A stretch of DNA of 64,000 bases, taken from positions 1,860,001 to 1,924,000 of the forward strand of contig NC_066596.1 in NCBI RefSeq assembly GCF_905475345.1. The letters run 5' to 3'. This DNA is from Vespula vulgaris (Eukaryota > Arthropoda > Insecta > Hymenoptera > Vespidae). Within the stretch, counting starts at the first letter, position 1; each line of letters begins with the position of its first letter. Both the position numbers and the translations under genes were made by a program. Below are positions 14,120-27,537 of this stretch, piece after piece. The notes below the pieces were generated by a model. That model saw only the letters and a program-made list of their open reading frames with translations, searched no databases and was not told the DNA's origin.

Positions 14120-15637
14120 GTTTCTAGCTTTCGTGCCACGGTCGACGTTCTTCGTCGTTCCTTCGTTCATTCATTCGCAGTAATAATAATAATAAGGGAG
14201 TTATAATAATAATGAAAAACGTGCGTATAGTAAGCGCAAGCTAAGTAGAGCAAGCCTGATTAGACCAGACAGATAGATAATCTATAAGATAGATAAGAGA
14301 TATACATGAAACCGCTAAAAAGGAAAGATTGAAAAAGCTTCGTCAAAATACAGAGCCCAGGCAAAAATATCGATTTGTTTTTCTTTCTTTCTTTTTTTTT
14401 TTTTTTTTATTAATGTCGCTAATTTCAAGTTTATCAGATTCACTAATATTTGTTATCGTTTTATAATAATCGAGGTTCGAGTATAATGAAAGGATTTGTT
14501 TGTTAACGTCGTCCGATAAAAATACACTTACAAAAGAAATAATAATATTAGAATGTCGAAATTAAGTGTGTACGACAACAAACGTTTCCTTTTATCCTTT
14601 TCTTTTTCTCTTCCTTTTTTTTTCTTTGCTTTTATTAATTCAACTTTCGTTTCATTTAAAAGATTAAAATATAAACTGCGTTACATCGTTCGAAATGATT
14701 ATTTGATACATTATTGGATTTTATCGACTGATTCTTTTTTTCTTTTTTTAAACATAAAGACGCATATACTTATATATTTAACAAAACATAACTTTTTAAT
14801 CGTAAGTCTTATTAGCGAGTAATAGATCGTTTTGAGATCAATTTTTTAAGAAAATTTCTTTCTCGAATATAATCACATTTGTCGACAGATAAAAAGACGT
14901 GCTATTTCGAGATACGAAATACTGAGAAACTATTGATGTCCTATAGATTCTCGCAATACTTTCTTTTTTGTCATGACTATCTCGATAGATATTTAAAATT
15001 ATAAACGTTGGATTAAGAGTTGGAATATTTTCGAACTTTCAAAGACGATATTTTCCTTGCTCCTTATTTAGCCAACGTTTTTGAGTATATTAAAGTAACA
15101 TTTATATTAAATTACAACAATATATTCGTAATAAGATCACGTTGTGACAGTCTTGAATATAAAAAAAAAAAAAATATATTTGCGCGCGTCTGTGGTACGG
15201 AATTTATTATTGCACTTATATATAAAAACGAGAAATCTTTCCTTCTCTTTTCTTTTTCTTTTCCTTCTTTCTTTCGCAGAAATTCGCTTTCGATCAAGTT
15301 TGTCATCGAGTGAATTAAATAATATTAACAATTTCATAATTCTATTAATATACACAAGCTATGAGCATTTAGCCTTACGCATGCATAAAATCTATCTCGT
15401 ACGGAGAAAGCGCAGTAAACAAAAAATAATAATATAAATTTAAATAATAATAATAATGATGATAATATAAAAAAGAGTTACTTATTAACGAAAGGCCAAC
15501 TATATTTGCAACTAGACGAAGAGACCTCTTAATTAATTAGTATACTTTCGTTTTCTAATTTTTAAGTACGTACATACAACGAAAATCATTCAGTCAACGT
15601 TCATTCGTAAGTACGATTTGTAATTTGGCAACCGAAA

Positions 15638-15711
<74 letters not shown>

Positions 15712-16826
15712 TCTCAGAATATATAATCTATAAACACATAGACCTAACACCGTTTGACAGACACTAAATATAACTATGAACAATCTATGTGTACCTAATA
15801 AATTTATAATTGAAGAAACATCGACTTCAAAGTCATTATTATAAAAGAGATCCACGATGAAAAGGAGGAGAGAAAAGGGAGATTAGTAGAAAAGGAGAAT
15901 AAAATACGTTCGCTATATATATGTATAACGTATGAGATCAAAGTGGAGAAATAGAAAATGAAAGAATCTTAGAGAAAAAAAAAAAATATATATATATATA
16001 TCGAGGGAATCATTCAACGTTTGTATCGTAAAAATGTATTACAAATATTTCTAAGCTAGATAATCTAAATACAAATGTCGAATGACACACAAATAGCGAG
16101 GTGAACGAGATACAATGCTAATTCGCATTTTTTTTTGTTTCAAAGTATAAAAAAAAAAAAAAAAAGAAATGGAGTAAAAAGAATCTTTCAAGGATTCAAT
16201 TTTCTCCCCTAAACTCCAAACGTTTCATTTTTCCTTCATATTTCTACTATCAACAAAACAAAAAAATAAAATCTAATTATCAGAAATAAATCTTTTGATT
16301 GACGCTTTCATAGCTGATTAATGTCGACCGTCGTATATATTTCGTAAATGCATTTTCTTCCTTCGAGCTCACAAATTCGATCAATCAAATCTTATATACT
16401 ATGCCATGCTTGATTGGCTTGTCCTAATCGATCAACAACCTTCGACATATACGCAGATATATAGGGTGTTTCTGAAATGATGATCTATTTAAGTCGATTA
16501 CATCTTTTACCTAATAAAATATCTATATCTTGAATTGATATTTATTAAAACTTTTTCAAATAAATCTTTTTATATCCTGCCAATTTCAAGAACACCCACG
16601 ATTTATATATACATATATTATATATATAAATCGTTCAAAGAAATCTACCCAAAAATGATTTCAAATCGATTCGATGATGTTTACGACGATGATGCGAAAG
16701 ACGAAAGATCGTTGTTGGGAATCGTGCGATTGAATTGGACGAGGAATTTAAAATGGATTCGGTTGGTTGATTGATTTTTTTCTCAGTGGCTTTCGGCATT
16801 ATTACGGCGGTCGATCGGAGTTGGTG

Positions 16827-17047
16827 CTATGGGGGCGGAATGTGTGGGATGGCACGTATTTTGTGAAAGTCGACGAAACAGGGCCAACGGCATAAACAGG
16901 CATTGCAGGCCCAACATTTGAAGCGTGTCTGCCTGAGCTTTCCACGCGATGTTACCATTCCACGCTGCTTGCAGTGTACACATACTTTTCCATGGCCGTT
17001 CGCTTTGCTGAGGCTATGAGGCTGACCGGATACGTACGTAATCCGTC
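16827..17047 (-). CDS. Alternative terminal exon of BTB gene: transposase-like zinc ribbon
   Basis: Minus-strand exon after a strong acceptor (AATATGTTTTCTCCAG), entered in phase 1 as in the C2H2 exons. It encodes about 73 residues and stops at 16827-16829. Instead of C2H2 fingers it has one cysteine-rich module: C-x2-C, an 18-residue loop, C-x2-C-x4-C-x3-C-x4-H (with one extra Cys), containing the string TRFKCWAC and ending CFVDFH. This is the layout of the C-terminal zinc ribbon of piggyBac-family transposases (Tnp_zf-ribbon type). It matches the remnant at 21246-21577 nearly position for position, including R-aromatic-x-C and CF-x2-aromatic-H. Inference: a domesticated transposase module used as an isoform-specific tail. 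Being followed by a proline-rich end (HIPPP), it is not obviously decayed. Confidence 0.72.
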
Positions 17048-17135
17048 CTGGAGAAAACATATTGGGCCAAACACTTCGGTTAGTCAGATCCTTAAGTATA
17101 TGTGCACATGCAGCAGCCATTAGTTATTTCAGTAA

Positions 17136-17186
17136 GAGAGAATAAGAGAGAAAAAGAGAGAGAGAGAAAGAGAGAGAGAAATAGAG

Positions 17187-17217
<31 letters not shown>

Positions 17218-17293
17218 AAAAGAAAGAGAGAGAGAGAGAAAAAGAGAGAGGAAAAGAAAAGAGAGAAAAAAGAGAAGAGAGAGAGAGACAGAA
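17136..17293. repeat. (GA)n purine tract upstream of zinc-ribbon exon
   Basis: About 155 bases of almost pure purine on the plus strand, beginning about 90 bases 5' (in the sense direction) of the exon at 17047. Confidence 0.85.
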
Positions 17294-18318
17294 ATCTTTT
17301 GAGAAAAAGAAGAGAGTTAGAAAGAGAGAGGACGGGGATAAAGAAAACTTGAGCAACGACCAATCCCAGCACCAACCAACTCCGTCAGCCGTGAAAGCCA
17401 ATCTAAAAGGTTTTGTATGTATGTATGTATATCAGCAGCGACCAATTACCCACCGACAATCTGTGTCTACGCATACATATACATATATTTATCTATGTAT
17501 ATATATATATATATAAATTTTTTTTGTAGCATTGCCAGGTGCTAGTTTAATGTGCTCATTCACACGATACGCGTACGTATAGTCTTCTCCTGATCCAGTT
17601 TTCATCATTATTTTTTATTTTCTGTTTTTCGATTTTTGTTTTATATTTTTTTTTTCTCGTACTCTTCTCTACTCGTCGTAGAAAGTAATGGAATCTGCTT
17701 TTTTTTTCCTAGGTATTAGAGTATCTTCTTCATCGATTATCATCGAATAATTTTCGATATGAAAATATCCTGTTGTGTCCAATAGAACGACGAATCTTCT
17801 CTCTCTTTTTCTCTTTCTCTCTATTTTTCTTTTTCGTTTAGCGATCACACCAATTTTGTACTTCTTCGTTGCTTCGTGAGTATTTTTTTCTTTTCTTTTA
17901 TTTTATTATTATCATTTTTGTTCTTTTTTTTTTTTTTATTTTTGTTTAACTACGATACGCAATCGAGTTATTTCTATTGTATCACTCGTCATTTTTATTT
18001 CTTCTTTCTTATCGTATTTTTGTCATTTCTTCAAAACGCTGTATAGTAATTTTCCCGTTTTCTTTTTTCGTCTAGATTACAAAGTTCTTCCTATTTTTAA
18101 AGAAATACTGATCGGTGTATCATCGTACATAATAAAATATAAATAATATAAAGAATTCAACGATCACACATCATTTTAATTGTTCAATCGCATCAATCAT
18201 TCTCTCTTTCTTTCTCTCTCTCTCTCTCTCACTCTCTCACTCACTTTTTTTCATATATCCCGATTGCGTCCAATGAATGCAATTAAATATTATACTAAAA
18301 ACATAATGTTACATAACA

Positions 18319-18323
18319 ATAAC

Positions 18324-18363
<40 letters not shown>

Positions 18364-18420
18364 GTAATAGTAATAATAATGATAATAATAACGATAATAA
18401 TAATAATGATAATAATAATA

Positions 18421-18451
<31 letters not shown>

Positions 18452-18472
18452 CGATGATGATGATGATAATAA
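18319..18472. repeat. Compound AAT / GAT trinucleotide repeat
   Basis: An AAT array grades into a GAT array. The Asn/Asp-rich open frame across it is compositional. Confidence 0.88.
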
Positions 18473-20939
18473 TTACAATCGCTTTATTTTTAATTATCAA
18501 TTTAAATCGATCGTTCTGCCTTCCCTGAGACCGAATATTGACAAGAACGATATCGATTTTACGGTTTGCAGTTTAAATAATCGCAATTTTCGGTTTTTAT
18601 TATATATTTTTTTTTCAAGTTCCAAAGGGATTTTTTTCTTTAACGATTCCGAACGATTAGAAAATTGTAAGAATTAATGCATAAAGTAAGAACAAGCTTT
18701 CTCTTTAATTAAAATTGTTGCTTTATTTTTTGAATTCTTCGTCTCTACTTGAAAGAATTCCGTGCTCTTGTTCGTTTTATTTTTCATTTTTAGCGACGGG
18801 GATAGATTTGCGAGTTTCCTTACCTACCTGCTGTCTTTTCGTGTTGTATATTCGTCATTTAAAATATATATTTGTGATTCGTGAAAGAAAAAAAAAAAAA
18901 AAGGAAAAAAAAAAGAAAAGGAATTCGATGTTCTTTAATATAAAATATATATATATATATATCCATATATATATTTATAAATTATGTTCTTTTTTTCGTT
19001 ATTCGACGAATGGTATCATACCTTATTGGAAAACATCGAATTCCAATGTGGGAAATAATATGTATTACTACTTGGTTCAGCGTTTTAGAAATAGTTATAT
19101 AGAATCATGATGAATAGAATAGAACGTGTTGTCGTAAATAATGAAGTATGAAGAAAGAAATCGATCGCATGCCACTGTCACCTGCACCATCACCGTAACC
19201 ATGTATACTAAATTAGTTTGCTTGTTTAGGCTGCATGATAGATATATACATACATATATCTCGGACTAATCGAATTACTTTCAAAGAATAATGTCAAATT
19301 CTTTTTTCTCTTTACGTATCTTGTTATCAATTTCTTTTTTTCTTTCTTTTTTTTTTTGGTGCTACAAGTGTCATTTATTAAAGATTTGTATAAGTTAGAT
19401 TTAATAATATATCGAATTGTAAATACTATGACATATTATCATAGAAATTTGTCAATTAATTATGATTTCATTATCATTAATACAATCTAGATGATTATTA
19501 TTAATATCCGACAAGAAAAGATACCTATCTTTTCTTGATATAATATCAAACTTCGAATGTGTATATGAAAAATAATTTTCTTCTCGCGTTATATAAAATA
19601 ATTTTCTACGAAATTTGTGTAGACAATAGGTCGTATGTAACATGCCCATGGATTTCAATAGAATTTTTGCATGCAAATGAATTGCGTGTGATAAACGTAG
19701 TTTTTCTTTTCTTTTCTTTTTTTTTTTTTTCTTTTTTCTTTAATATATATATATTTTTATGAACGAATGTCTTAATGAAATATTGAGAAAATCAAGAGAT
19801 ACTGCCATATACCGATATTAAAAGTATTTTCCAAAATATACACAAAGATGTGCTTGTAGTTAGTGCGTAAAGGAGGAATATAATGGTAGTTTTGATTTAG
19901 TTATTAAAGGAATGTTGATGATTGTCGGAACACATACAGCACTTGGCAATGCTTACTAGTAGTATCTACAATAGTATAACCTACGCCCGAGAGTACCTAT
20001 ACCACACACTTATAATGGAAAAAAAAAGGTTCATGCACGCCGTATATTAAAATAATCCGACCAATTTGTGTATATATATATATAGGAAAAATAAAAAAAG
20101 AAAAAAAAATTAATTTTTTTTTTATATTGGTAGGAAAGGTTGTCTTCTTTTGTATTTTAATAAGGCCGCTGTATCGATAATTTTTCGTGCAATCAATCTG
20201 TGAATCTGATTTTAACGTGTTGATCATTGTGTATTTAAACTAATATGGATCAAAACGGATGTAATATTGAAATATTTTTATATTATCTACAAAGATACTC
20301 GATAAAATTTTTTAATTCTTCTGTAACACATTACTATTATCTTCTCTTAATATTATTCACATTAATTTAACTTTTATTTAATAAGAAAGAAAATCTAAAA
20401 GATATATTTGATATGTAAGATTGATCAGATCCACAAAATGCAAATGTTAGAGTGAAGCTCATTTTGATATTCTCTTTTTTTTAAGACAATAATAAATTAT
20501 TTATTAAATTTTATTTTATTATTGTCTCTATCATTGCCCGAAATCGAATATTAATTCTTATTTTACAGCACTCATGTGTGTATGCGTGTGTGTAAGTAAT
20601 GCAAAGCTACACAGGCTACCAATTATTTATACAATTTAATGTATGAATTTAATCAAACAACTACTCTTTTCAATTTTAATTAATGATACAATAACAAGGA
20701 ATCAATGTCCTTCCTATTGTTTATATTTCTGTCACGTAACCTTAGTCCATAGAATGGTTTTTATGTGTAAATCAAAAGAAATGTCTTTATGAATATAACA
20801 CTAACACTTTATGGATTAAGGCATCCAAAACCATATCTTGTACTCGCAATACATATATATATCAATATAACTACTTATATTTCAGATTAATTTAATAAAT
20901 CGTATTTAAGTCTTTTATGCAAATGGTAAAAATGTTTAA

Positions 20940-21792
20940 CCCTTTAACTGCAGAACAATGCAATTAAAATGCACTCTGAGAGATTGAAACTAAAACAGAA
21001 TTAAATGTTGTATACTAAAACATGAATTAAATGCTATGTATAGGCAGTATTTCATATCTAATCATTGTGCAAAGCATTAGCTGGGTGTAGGATATTTGAT
21101 CATATTTTTTCAACTAACAATAATATTTATTAATAAACTTAACTTTCAATTCATAAATAAAATAATATAACATTGAATAATTTTCATTTACTAATATATA
21201 AATAAAAATATAGCACTTTGATTTAATGTAATATATTGAGTTAAATTAGAATTCTTCTTTTGTATGATATAATTCAAAGCATTTATCAATACAAAGGCCT
21301 ACATCGCATTTTTTGCACTCATACCGCGATTCCGATCTTTTCTTGTTCTTTGCACACACAACACATTTTCGTCTTGCAGTCTTTGATTTTGCTGTATTAC
21401 TAACATATACAGAAAGAAAATGTCTTTCTGTTAATCTAAATGTATTGTTTCCGAAATTTTTATTTCCTCTGCCTACTATTACTCTATCCTGTGGGTATTT
21501 CCTTAAAATTTCTGTATCACTGTTTTTTTCAATTACACATTCTTCAGTTATTCGAGCCATATTCACAGGTACAAGAACTACAAATTACAATGTAAAATCA
21601 GATATCTATTTCTAATGAAAATAGAAAATATACTGAAACTATTGCTAAAAATGTGTAAATGAGAGATATTGAATATACTGATATCTGCTAACTCATATAG
21701 AACCTCTTACTCTGAGTGCATATATGTGTCTACAGCACTGAAAACAAATTTTTCACTCTGAGCACATATATACGCCCACAGCACTCAAAGGG
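20940..21792 (-). mobile_element. piggyBac-type element, internally deleted
   Basis: Bounded on both sides by TTAA (20936-20939 and 21793-21796), the piggyBac target site. The ends are imperfect inverted repeats: left CCCTTTAACTGCAG and right (reverse complement) CCCTTTGAGTGCTG. Subterminal copies of a GCACTCTGAG-like word occur at both ends. The right end also has two 31-base direct repeats (21709-21739 and 21755-21785). The only coding remnant is the transposase C-terminal zinc ribbon. At 853 bases it is far shorter than an autonomous element, so it cannot be active alone. It lies in an intron of the BTB gene, in the same orientation as the host transcript. Confidence 0.85.
21246..21577 (-). 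pseudogene. piggyBac transposase C-terminal fragment, possible exon
   Basis: Encodes the tail of a piggyBac transposase: RLTERHF near the middle, then a basic stretch and C-x2-C, a 12-residue loop, C-x2-C-x4-C-x3-C-x4-H, ending shortly after LYHTKEEF. The catalytic DDE core is absent. The frame is open for only a couple of codons beyond a splice-acceptor-like site (TTGTAATTTGTAG, exon would begin at 21577). That site would join the shared BTB exons in phase 1, exactly as the confirmed-looking terminal exons do. It is either a simple fossil or a recently exonised terminal exon. The sequence alone cannot tell. Confidence 0.7.
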
Positions 21793-21796
21793 TTAA

Positions 21797-22291
21797 ATAA
21801 AAATTGATATAAGAAAAATCTGATTATTATCGATATGTATGTGTTGAATAACATTATATTATATATATATATATGTGTAATATGCGAGTACAAGTTGAAC
21901 ATTCTGTTGCTATACCATTTAATATAGCTATCATATATGTATGTTATTATTTAACTTGGTAAAGTACATTTAGTTGAGCATATGCTAAAATAAGATGTAT
22001 ATAGTTCATAAAAAAATATCTAATATATTTTCTGATTACCAGAAAAAATATGGTAGAGCAACCATGATAGTGACACATTCTTTTTCATATGAGTCATATT
22101 ATTCTTAGTTAATAATTACTTTGTACTTTAATTTATTTATTATATTTTGTATAAATAATGTCAGAAATTTATTCCTACAATGAAATGAGATACTTTCTGA
22201 ATTTATATTTCTTAAAAATGAACACTATATACAAACACTATATAGATATACATTAAATTTTGTTAAATAAATTATGTTGAATTACCGCTTA

Positions 22292-22345
<54 letters not shown>

Positions 22346-22511
22346 CATACACACATATACATACATCAATTATAAGCAATAATTTAATATAATTAAAATG
22401 TTAAAATAAAGATGCAACTCTCACATATGACTCACAGAATGTTAATGTGAAAGAGAATCATTCTTTTTAGGGATAATGTATGGTCCAAAAATTATAGATA
22501 CAATCACTTAC
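21797..22511. other. Intronic stretch with TA array
   Basis: AT-rich intron between the 60-base exon and the piggyBac remnant. Contains a (TA)n array at about 22296-22340. No exon seen. Confidence 0.5.
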
Positions 22512-22571
22512 CCTGTACTGCTTCCTGTGCTAGCCTTTCTCCGGAAGTACTGGGTTTTGATAATAGATGTC
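22512..22571 (-). CDS. 60-base shared or cassette exon of BTB gene
   Basis: A clean acceptor (TTCTTTCTCTCCTAG) and donor (CAG/GGTAAGTG) enclose exactly 60 bases that enter and leave in phase 1. It adds 20 residues (HLLSKPSTSGERLAQEAVQ after a split Gly). Because it is symmetric it can be included or skipped without changing the frame of any downstream terminal exon. It is probably the last common exon before alternative splicing, or a cassette. It contains no recognisable domain. Confidence 0.72.
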
Positions 22572-22688
22572 CTAGGAGAGAAAGAACAATATATTACAAA
22601 ATAAAAAAAAATACAATTGTTACAAATTTAAAAGCAAGAAAAAAGTACTGGGACAACAGTATTTTCGCATATTAATAAAAATGCTTAC

Positions 22689-23980
<1,292 letters not shown>

Positions 23981-24062
23981 CTAAAAAGAAAATATATTAT
24001 ATTAAATTAAAGATTTAGAAGATATGTATAACTTTTAAAATATAAATTATAAACGGTTTAAC

Positions 24063-24097
<35 letters not shown>

Positions 24098-24152
24098 TAT
24101 CTTTTAAAATATAATTGACAAAATTTATGTACATACATATATAATGTATACA

Positions 24153-24208
24153 TATATACATACATATATACATACATATATACATACATATATACATACA
24201 TATATACA
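24153..24208. repeat. Short tandem repeat, about 12-base unit
   Basis: Repeated CATACATATATA units in the first intron of the BTB gene, next to TA arrays at 24069-24095. Confidence 0.75.
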
Positions 24209-24672
24209 TATATGTGTGTATGTGCATATAATCTCTTAAAATATATATAATCCTACTGATCAATCAATGATTGTCACGAACAACTAATACAACACAGATA
24301 CTGTATGAGTAACAGAATTGTCACTGCATTTTGCATGATCATATTTTTAATTACTCTTACATATACACCCACTCTAACCTGAATTATAATTGTTTGTGAC
24401 GCCTAACAAAAAAAAAAAAAAAGAAAAAAGAAAAAAGAAAAAAATTCGTTGTCTATACATTCTAAATTTACGTATCTAGATTACATGTACGTATGTATGC
24501 GTAATAAATCTAATACCATTTGTTTACGATTAGTTCGTAAAAAGGAATAAAAATGAAAAAGAAAGAAAAGGGGAAAAAACGAAGAAAAAAGAAAAAGTTT
24601 CACATATATTCAACAAAAATTAAGAGAATGCCGTTATTTACGCATAAGTCTGTATCTACGGTTGGCCCTCAC

Positions 24673-25500
24673 CTTGCCCGTAAGAATCCAGCAAGCTTCA
24701 ATACGAGTGGCGATGTGTAGGACCAAAGATTGGGGTCCTCGATATGTGCGACGTGACGGGAAAACTGTCAGCTGCAGTCACGAACTTCACCCCCCTCCCC
24801 GAGACGAATAAATATATAAGAATTGCGTATTTTCACGTAAAATGCGCTACTTCCTTTGCATTTCACGAAAAATAAAAACTGTAAACAGTGAGGCAACATA
24901 GATTTTCATGGCACTGTAAAGGCATCGTTCTTAGCGCAATGCATAGACACTACTGGCGTCAATCTACTCAACGATTATCGCGTTATATAATTTCATTACG
25001 GCTCGATTCAAAATTAATATTTTCTTTCTCTTTCTAACGATTTTCTTATCAACACTTATCAACGAAATGACAGCCGGTGCCCATTTTCCCAACGGAAAAC
25101 GCGTAAGATGGGCGAAAGAAGCTCCCACTTCCTACAGAAGCCACGCGCGATGTGTGGGGGGTCTCGATAAAACATGACGCTTATAACATCTTCTCATTGG
25201 TGCAAAAACTGGACATTGTTTCGACCAATGAAATTGCTCATATTTATATTTTCTCGATTATTTCGTAATATTTGAAATTTAATAAATATTGGAATTATCT
25301 AATTATTTAAATAATAATAATAATCCAATCTTTTTCGAATTTTTGAAAATGTCTTTTTTTTTTGACCAATCATATTTAATTCTTAATTATAAAATTGTTT
25401 CATTTTGTTCGTGTTTCTTTTTGTTAATATATATGTAGTGTGTGTGTGTGTGTGTGTACGATCTTACAAGACCACTCTAACTAATACTATTTGGTTTCGG
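24673..25500. promoter_or_regulatory. Divergent promoter region, BTB gene / par-6
   Basis: On the minus strand a donor (GGCAAG/GTGAGGG) at 24673 marks a likely 5' non-coding exon of the BTB gene that splices to the acceptor at 23980. Its upstream end is not visible. From about 24.7 to 25.2 kb the DNA is richer in G+C and CpG than its surroundings, and par-6 starts 0.5 kb further right on the other strand. Shared divergent control is inference. I found no clear TATA box or initiator to name a start site. Confidence 0.45.
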
Positions 25501-25654
25501 ATTAAAGAAGTGTGGCAAATATGCAGAGGGCGTTATTTTTCGACGCAAACATTCATGACCTATCGAGATCCATAAGATCAAAGTTTTACAGCATTTTCGA
25601 ATTTTTAATACTGTTACGTATATTATTACGTATATCTTCTCACTGCCTTAGATC

Positions 25655-27537
25655 ATGTCAAAGAGCAAAATTCAACATCAAGTTGACAATGGTATTGTAG
25701 CTGTTAAGAGTAAGGTAATTTGATTTCTACATACCTCTGTAATCAACAATGGAGCTGTTAAGAATGTTTTCTGAGAATATTCAACGACTGTAAAAGTTAG
25801 ATTTATAGATTAATTAATTTTTATTGCTAATACATTAATATTACTTTTTTTTAATTATCTTTTGGGGATATATATAATATAAATAAAGTGTAACTATTTT
25901 ATATTCGAAGTACGTTATTTAAAAGGATTATCATGTTCCATGTCATTCCAATTTTACATGACTTTTCATTCGTGTTGATTTTTTATTCGATGTTTATATT
26001 TATCTTTTATAATACTTATATGTGTCTTGTAACACTTATAAGATAACAAAAATTACTGTTATTAATAAGAAAGAATAAGAAATAAAATGTACTGTAAAAT
26101 AAAACAAGATACTTTCATTTAAGTAATTTAGAAATTTAGAAATAGATATAGAATATCACAAAATAAAATGAATAGAAAGTCTAGTGGGTCAACAATGGCT
26201 CGTATAACACTAATATGTTATTGAATCTAAAATGTATGTAATCTGACAAAATATATAAGAAAGAATATATAAATAATATCTATATATTTATCATTTTATT
26301 ATTTTATAGTTTGATGCTGACATTATAAGATTCTCAGTTAGAAGAAATGAGCCTATCAGTTATGAAGATTTTAGAAAACTATTAGCAGAACGTCATGATA
26401 TTGGTCCTGAATTAAACTTTCTTATTTGGTATACGGATCCAACAGATGGAGATTTACTGCCAATTAACAATGATAACAATTTGGCCAGAGCATTACTTGC
26501 TGCAAAGCCACTTCTTAGAATATTCATACAGAGGAAAGGTAAATTTCTATATAATATATTTTTTATTTTTTTTTTTTAATTTCCTTCAATTAATAAACTA
26601 TAAAAATATTCGTTAGGTGATGGATTGGAAGATATAAATGGATATGGTACAATGAAACCAAAAAATTTAATTTCAAGTATACTTGGTGGTACTCCTGGTA
26701 AACCAAAGTCTTTGGCAATATCAAATCCACATGATTTTCGACAGGTAAATTATATTAAGTCTTATAAATTTTTTTTATAAATTTAAGTCTAAATTGCGAT
26801 TTTAATAAGCATAACATTTAGAAAGGAATATATTGTTGTATAAATAATAGGTATCTGCGATCATTGATGTGGATATATTACCTGAAACTTGTCGCCGTGT
26901 TCGACTTTTAAAGCATGGATCAGATAAACCGCTAGGTTTCTATATTAAAGATGGCGAAAGTTTTCGAATATTACCACCATCAGCTGGAGGTGGAATTGAA
27001 AAAGTACCAGGTGTCTTTATTAGTAGATTAGTACCAGGTGGTTTAGCAGAAAGCACTGGTCTGTTAGCAGTAAATGATGAAGTATTAGAAGTTAATGGAA
27101 TAGAAGTTGCTGGAAAAACTCTTGATCAGGTTATAATTCTGATATTTTTTATAATATATAAGTACTTTAAAAATGTATAATATATATATTATATGTATAT
27201 GTATAACATAAATTGTCATATTGATTAGGTCACGGATATGATGATAGCAAATTCTTCAAACCTTATAATAACAGTTAAACCTGCCAATCAACGAGCTGCT
27301 CTTGCAGCACCACGACGTGGTTCCTTTTCACGTAATAGCCAATTATCATCAGGAAGTCATCAGTCAACGCAAAGTGCAGCTACTGGCAGTGATGAAGATG
27401 CAGATGAAATTTTAGATTTAACAGGTGTCACACTTCATGATGAGGCAGCAACATCTGTATCTCAACATCATCATTTCCATCAACATCATCATCATCAAAA
27501 TCATTTCAATCACGACCAGGGTGTTTTGCATCTGTAG
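25655..27537 (+). CDS. Par-6 polarity protein (PB1, semi-CRIB, PDZ)
   Basis: Scaffold of the apical polarity complex that binds aPKC through PB1 and Cdc42-GTP through the semi-CRIB/PDZ unit, at the cell cortex. Five exons: 25655-25714, 26310-26538, 26617-26744, 26851-27129, 27229-27537; 334 residues, close to the family norm. The start is the ATG opening MSKSKIQ. An earlier ATG at 25521 is in another frame. PB1 spans about residues 20-97 (FDADIIRF, TDPTDGDLLPINND). The CRIB-like strand ISNPHDFRQVSAIIDVD is at about 131-147. The PDZ domain is at about 152-245, with LGFYIKDG as carboxylate loop and the family string RLVPGGLAESTGLLAVNDEV. A His-rich tail ends in GVLHL, matching the usual Par-6 C-terminus. 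Confidence 0.96.

Larger units (their letters stand above)
13659..16826. other. Non-coding stretch between alternative exons
   Basis: Holds a TA array (about 13751-13806), a (TC)n tract (14065-14113), an AAT array (15643-15710) and many homopolymer runs. I see no supportable gene. An open frame near 16535-16774 has no splice context and is probably chance. Confidence 0.5.
17048..20935. other. Non-coding intronic stretch
   Basis: A long GA-rich tract (about 17136-17293) lies directly upstream of the 17047 acceptor and so reads as pyrimidine-rich on the sense strand. Mixed AAT/GAT repeat (about 18319-18472), poly-T blocks and TA runs follow. No exon supported. Confidence 0.5.

Noticed and set aside
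18180..18677. 165-residue Asn/Asp-rich open frame
   Set aside because: Compositional product of AAT and GAT repeats with no initiation or splice support.
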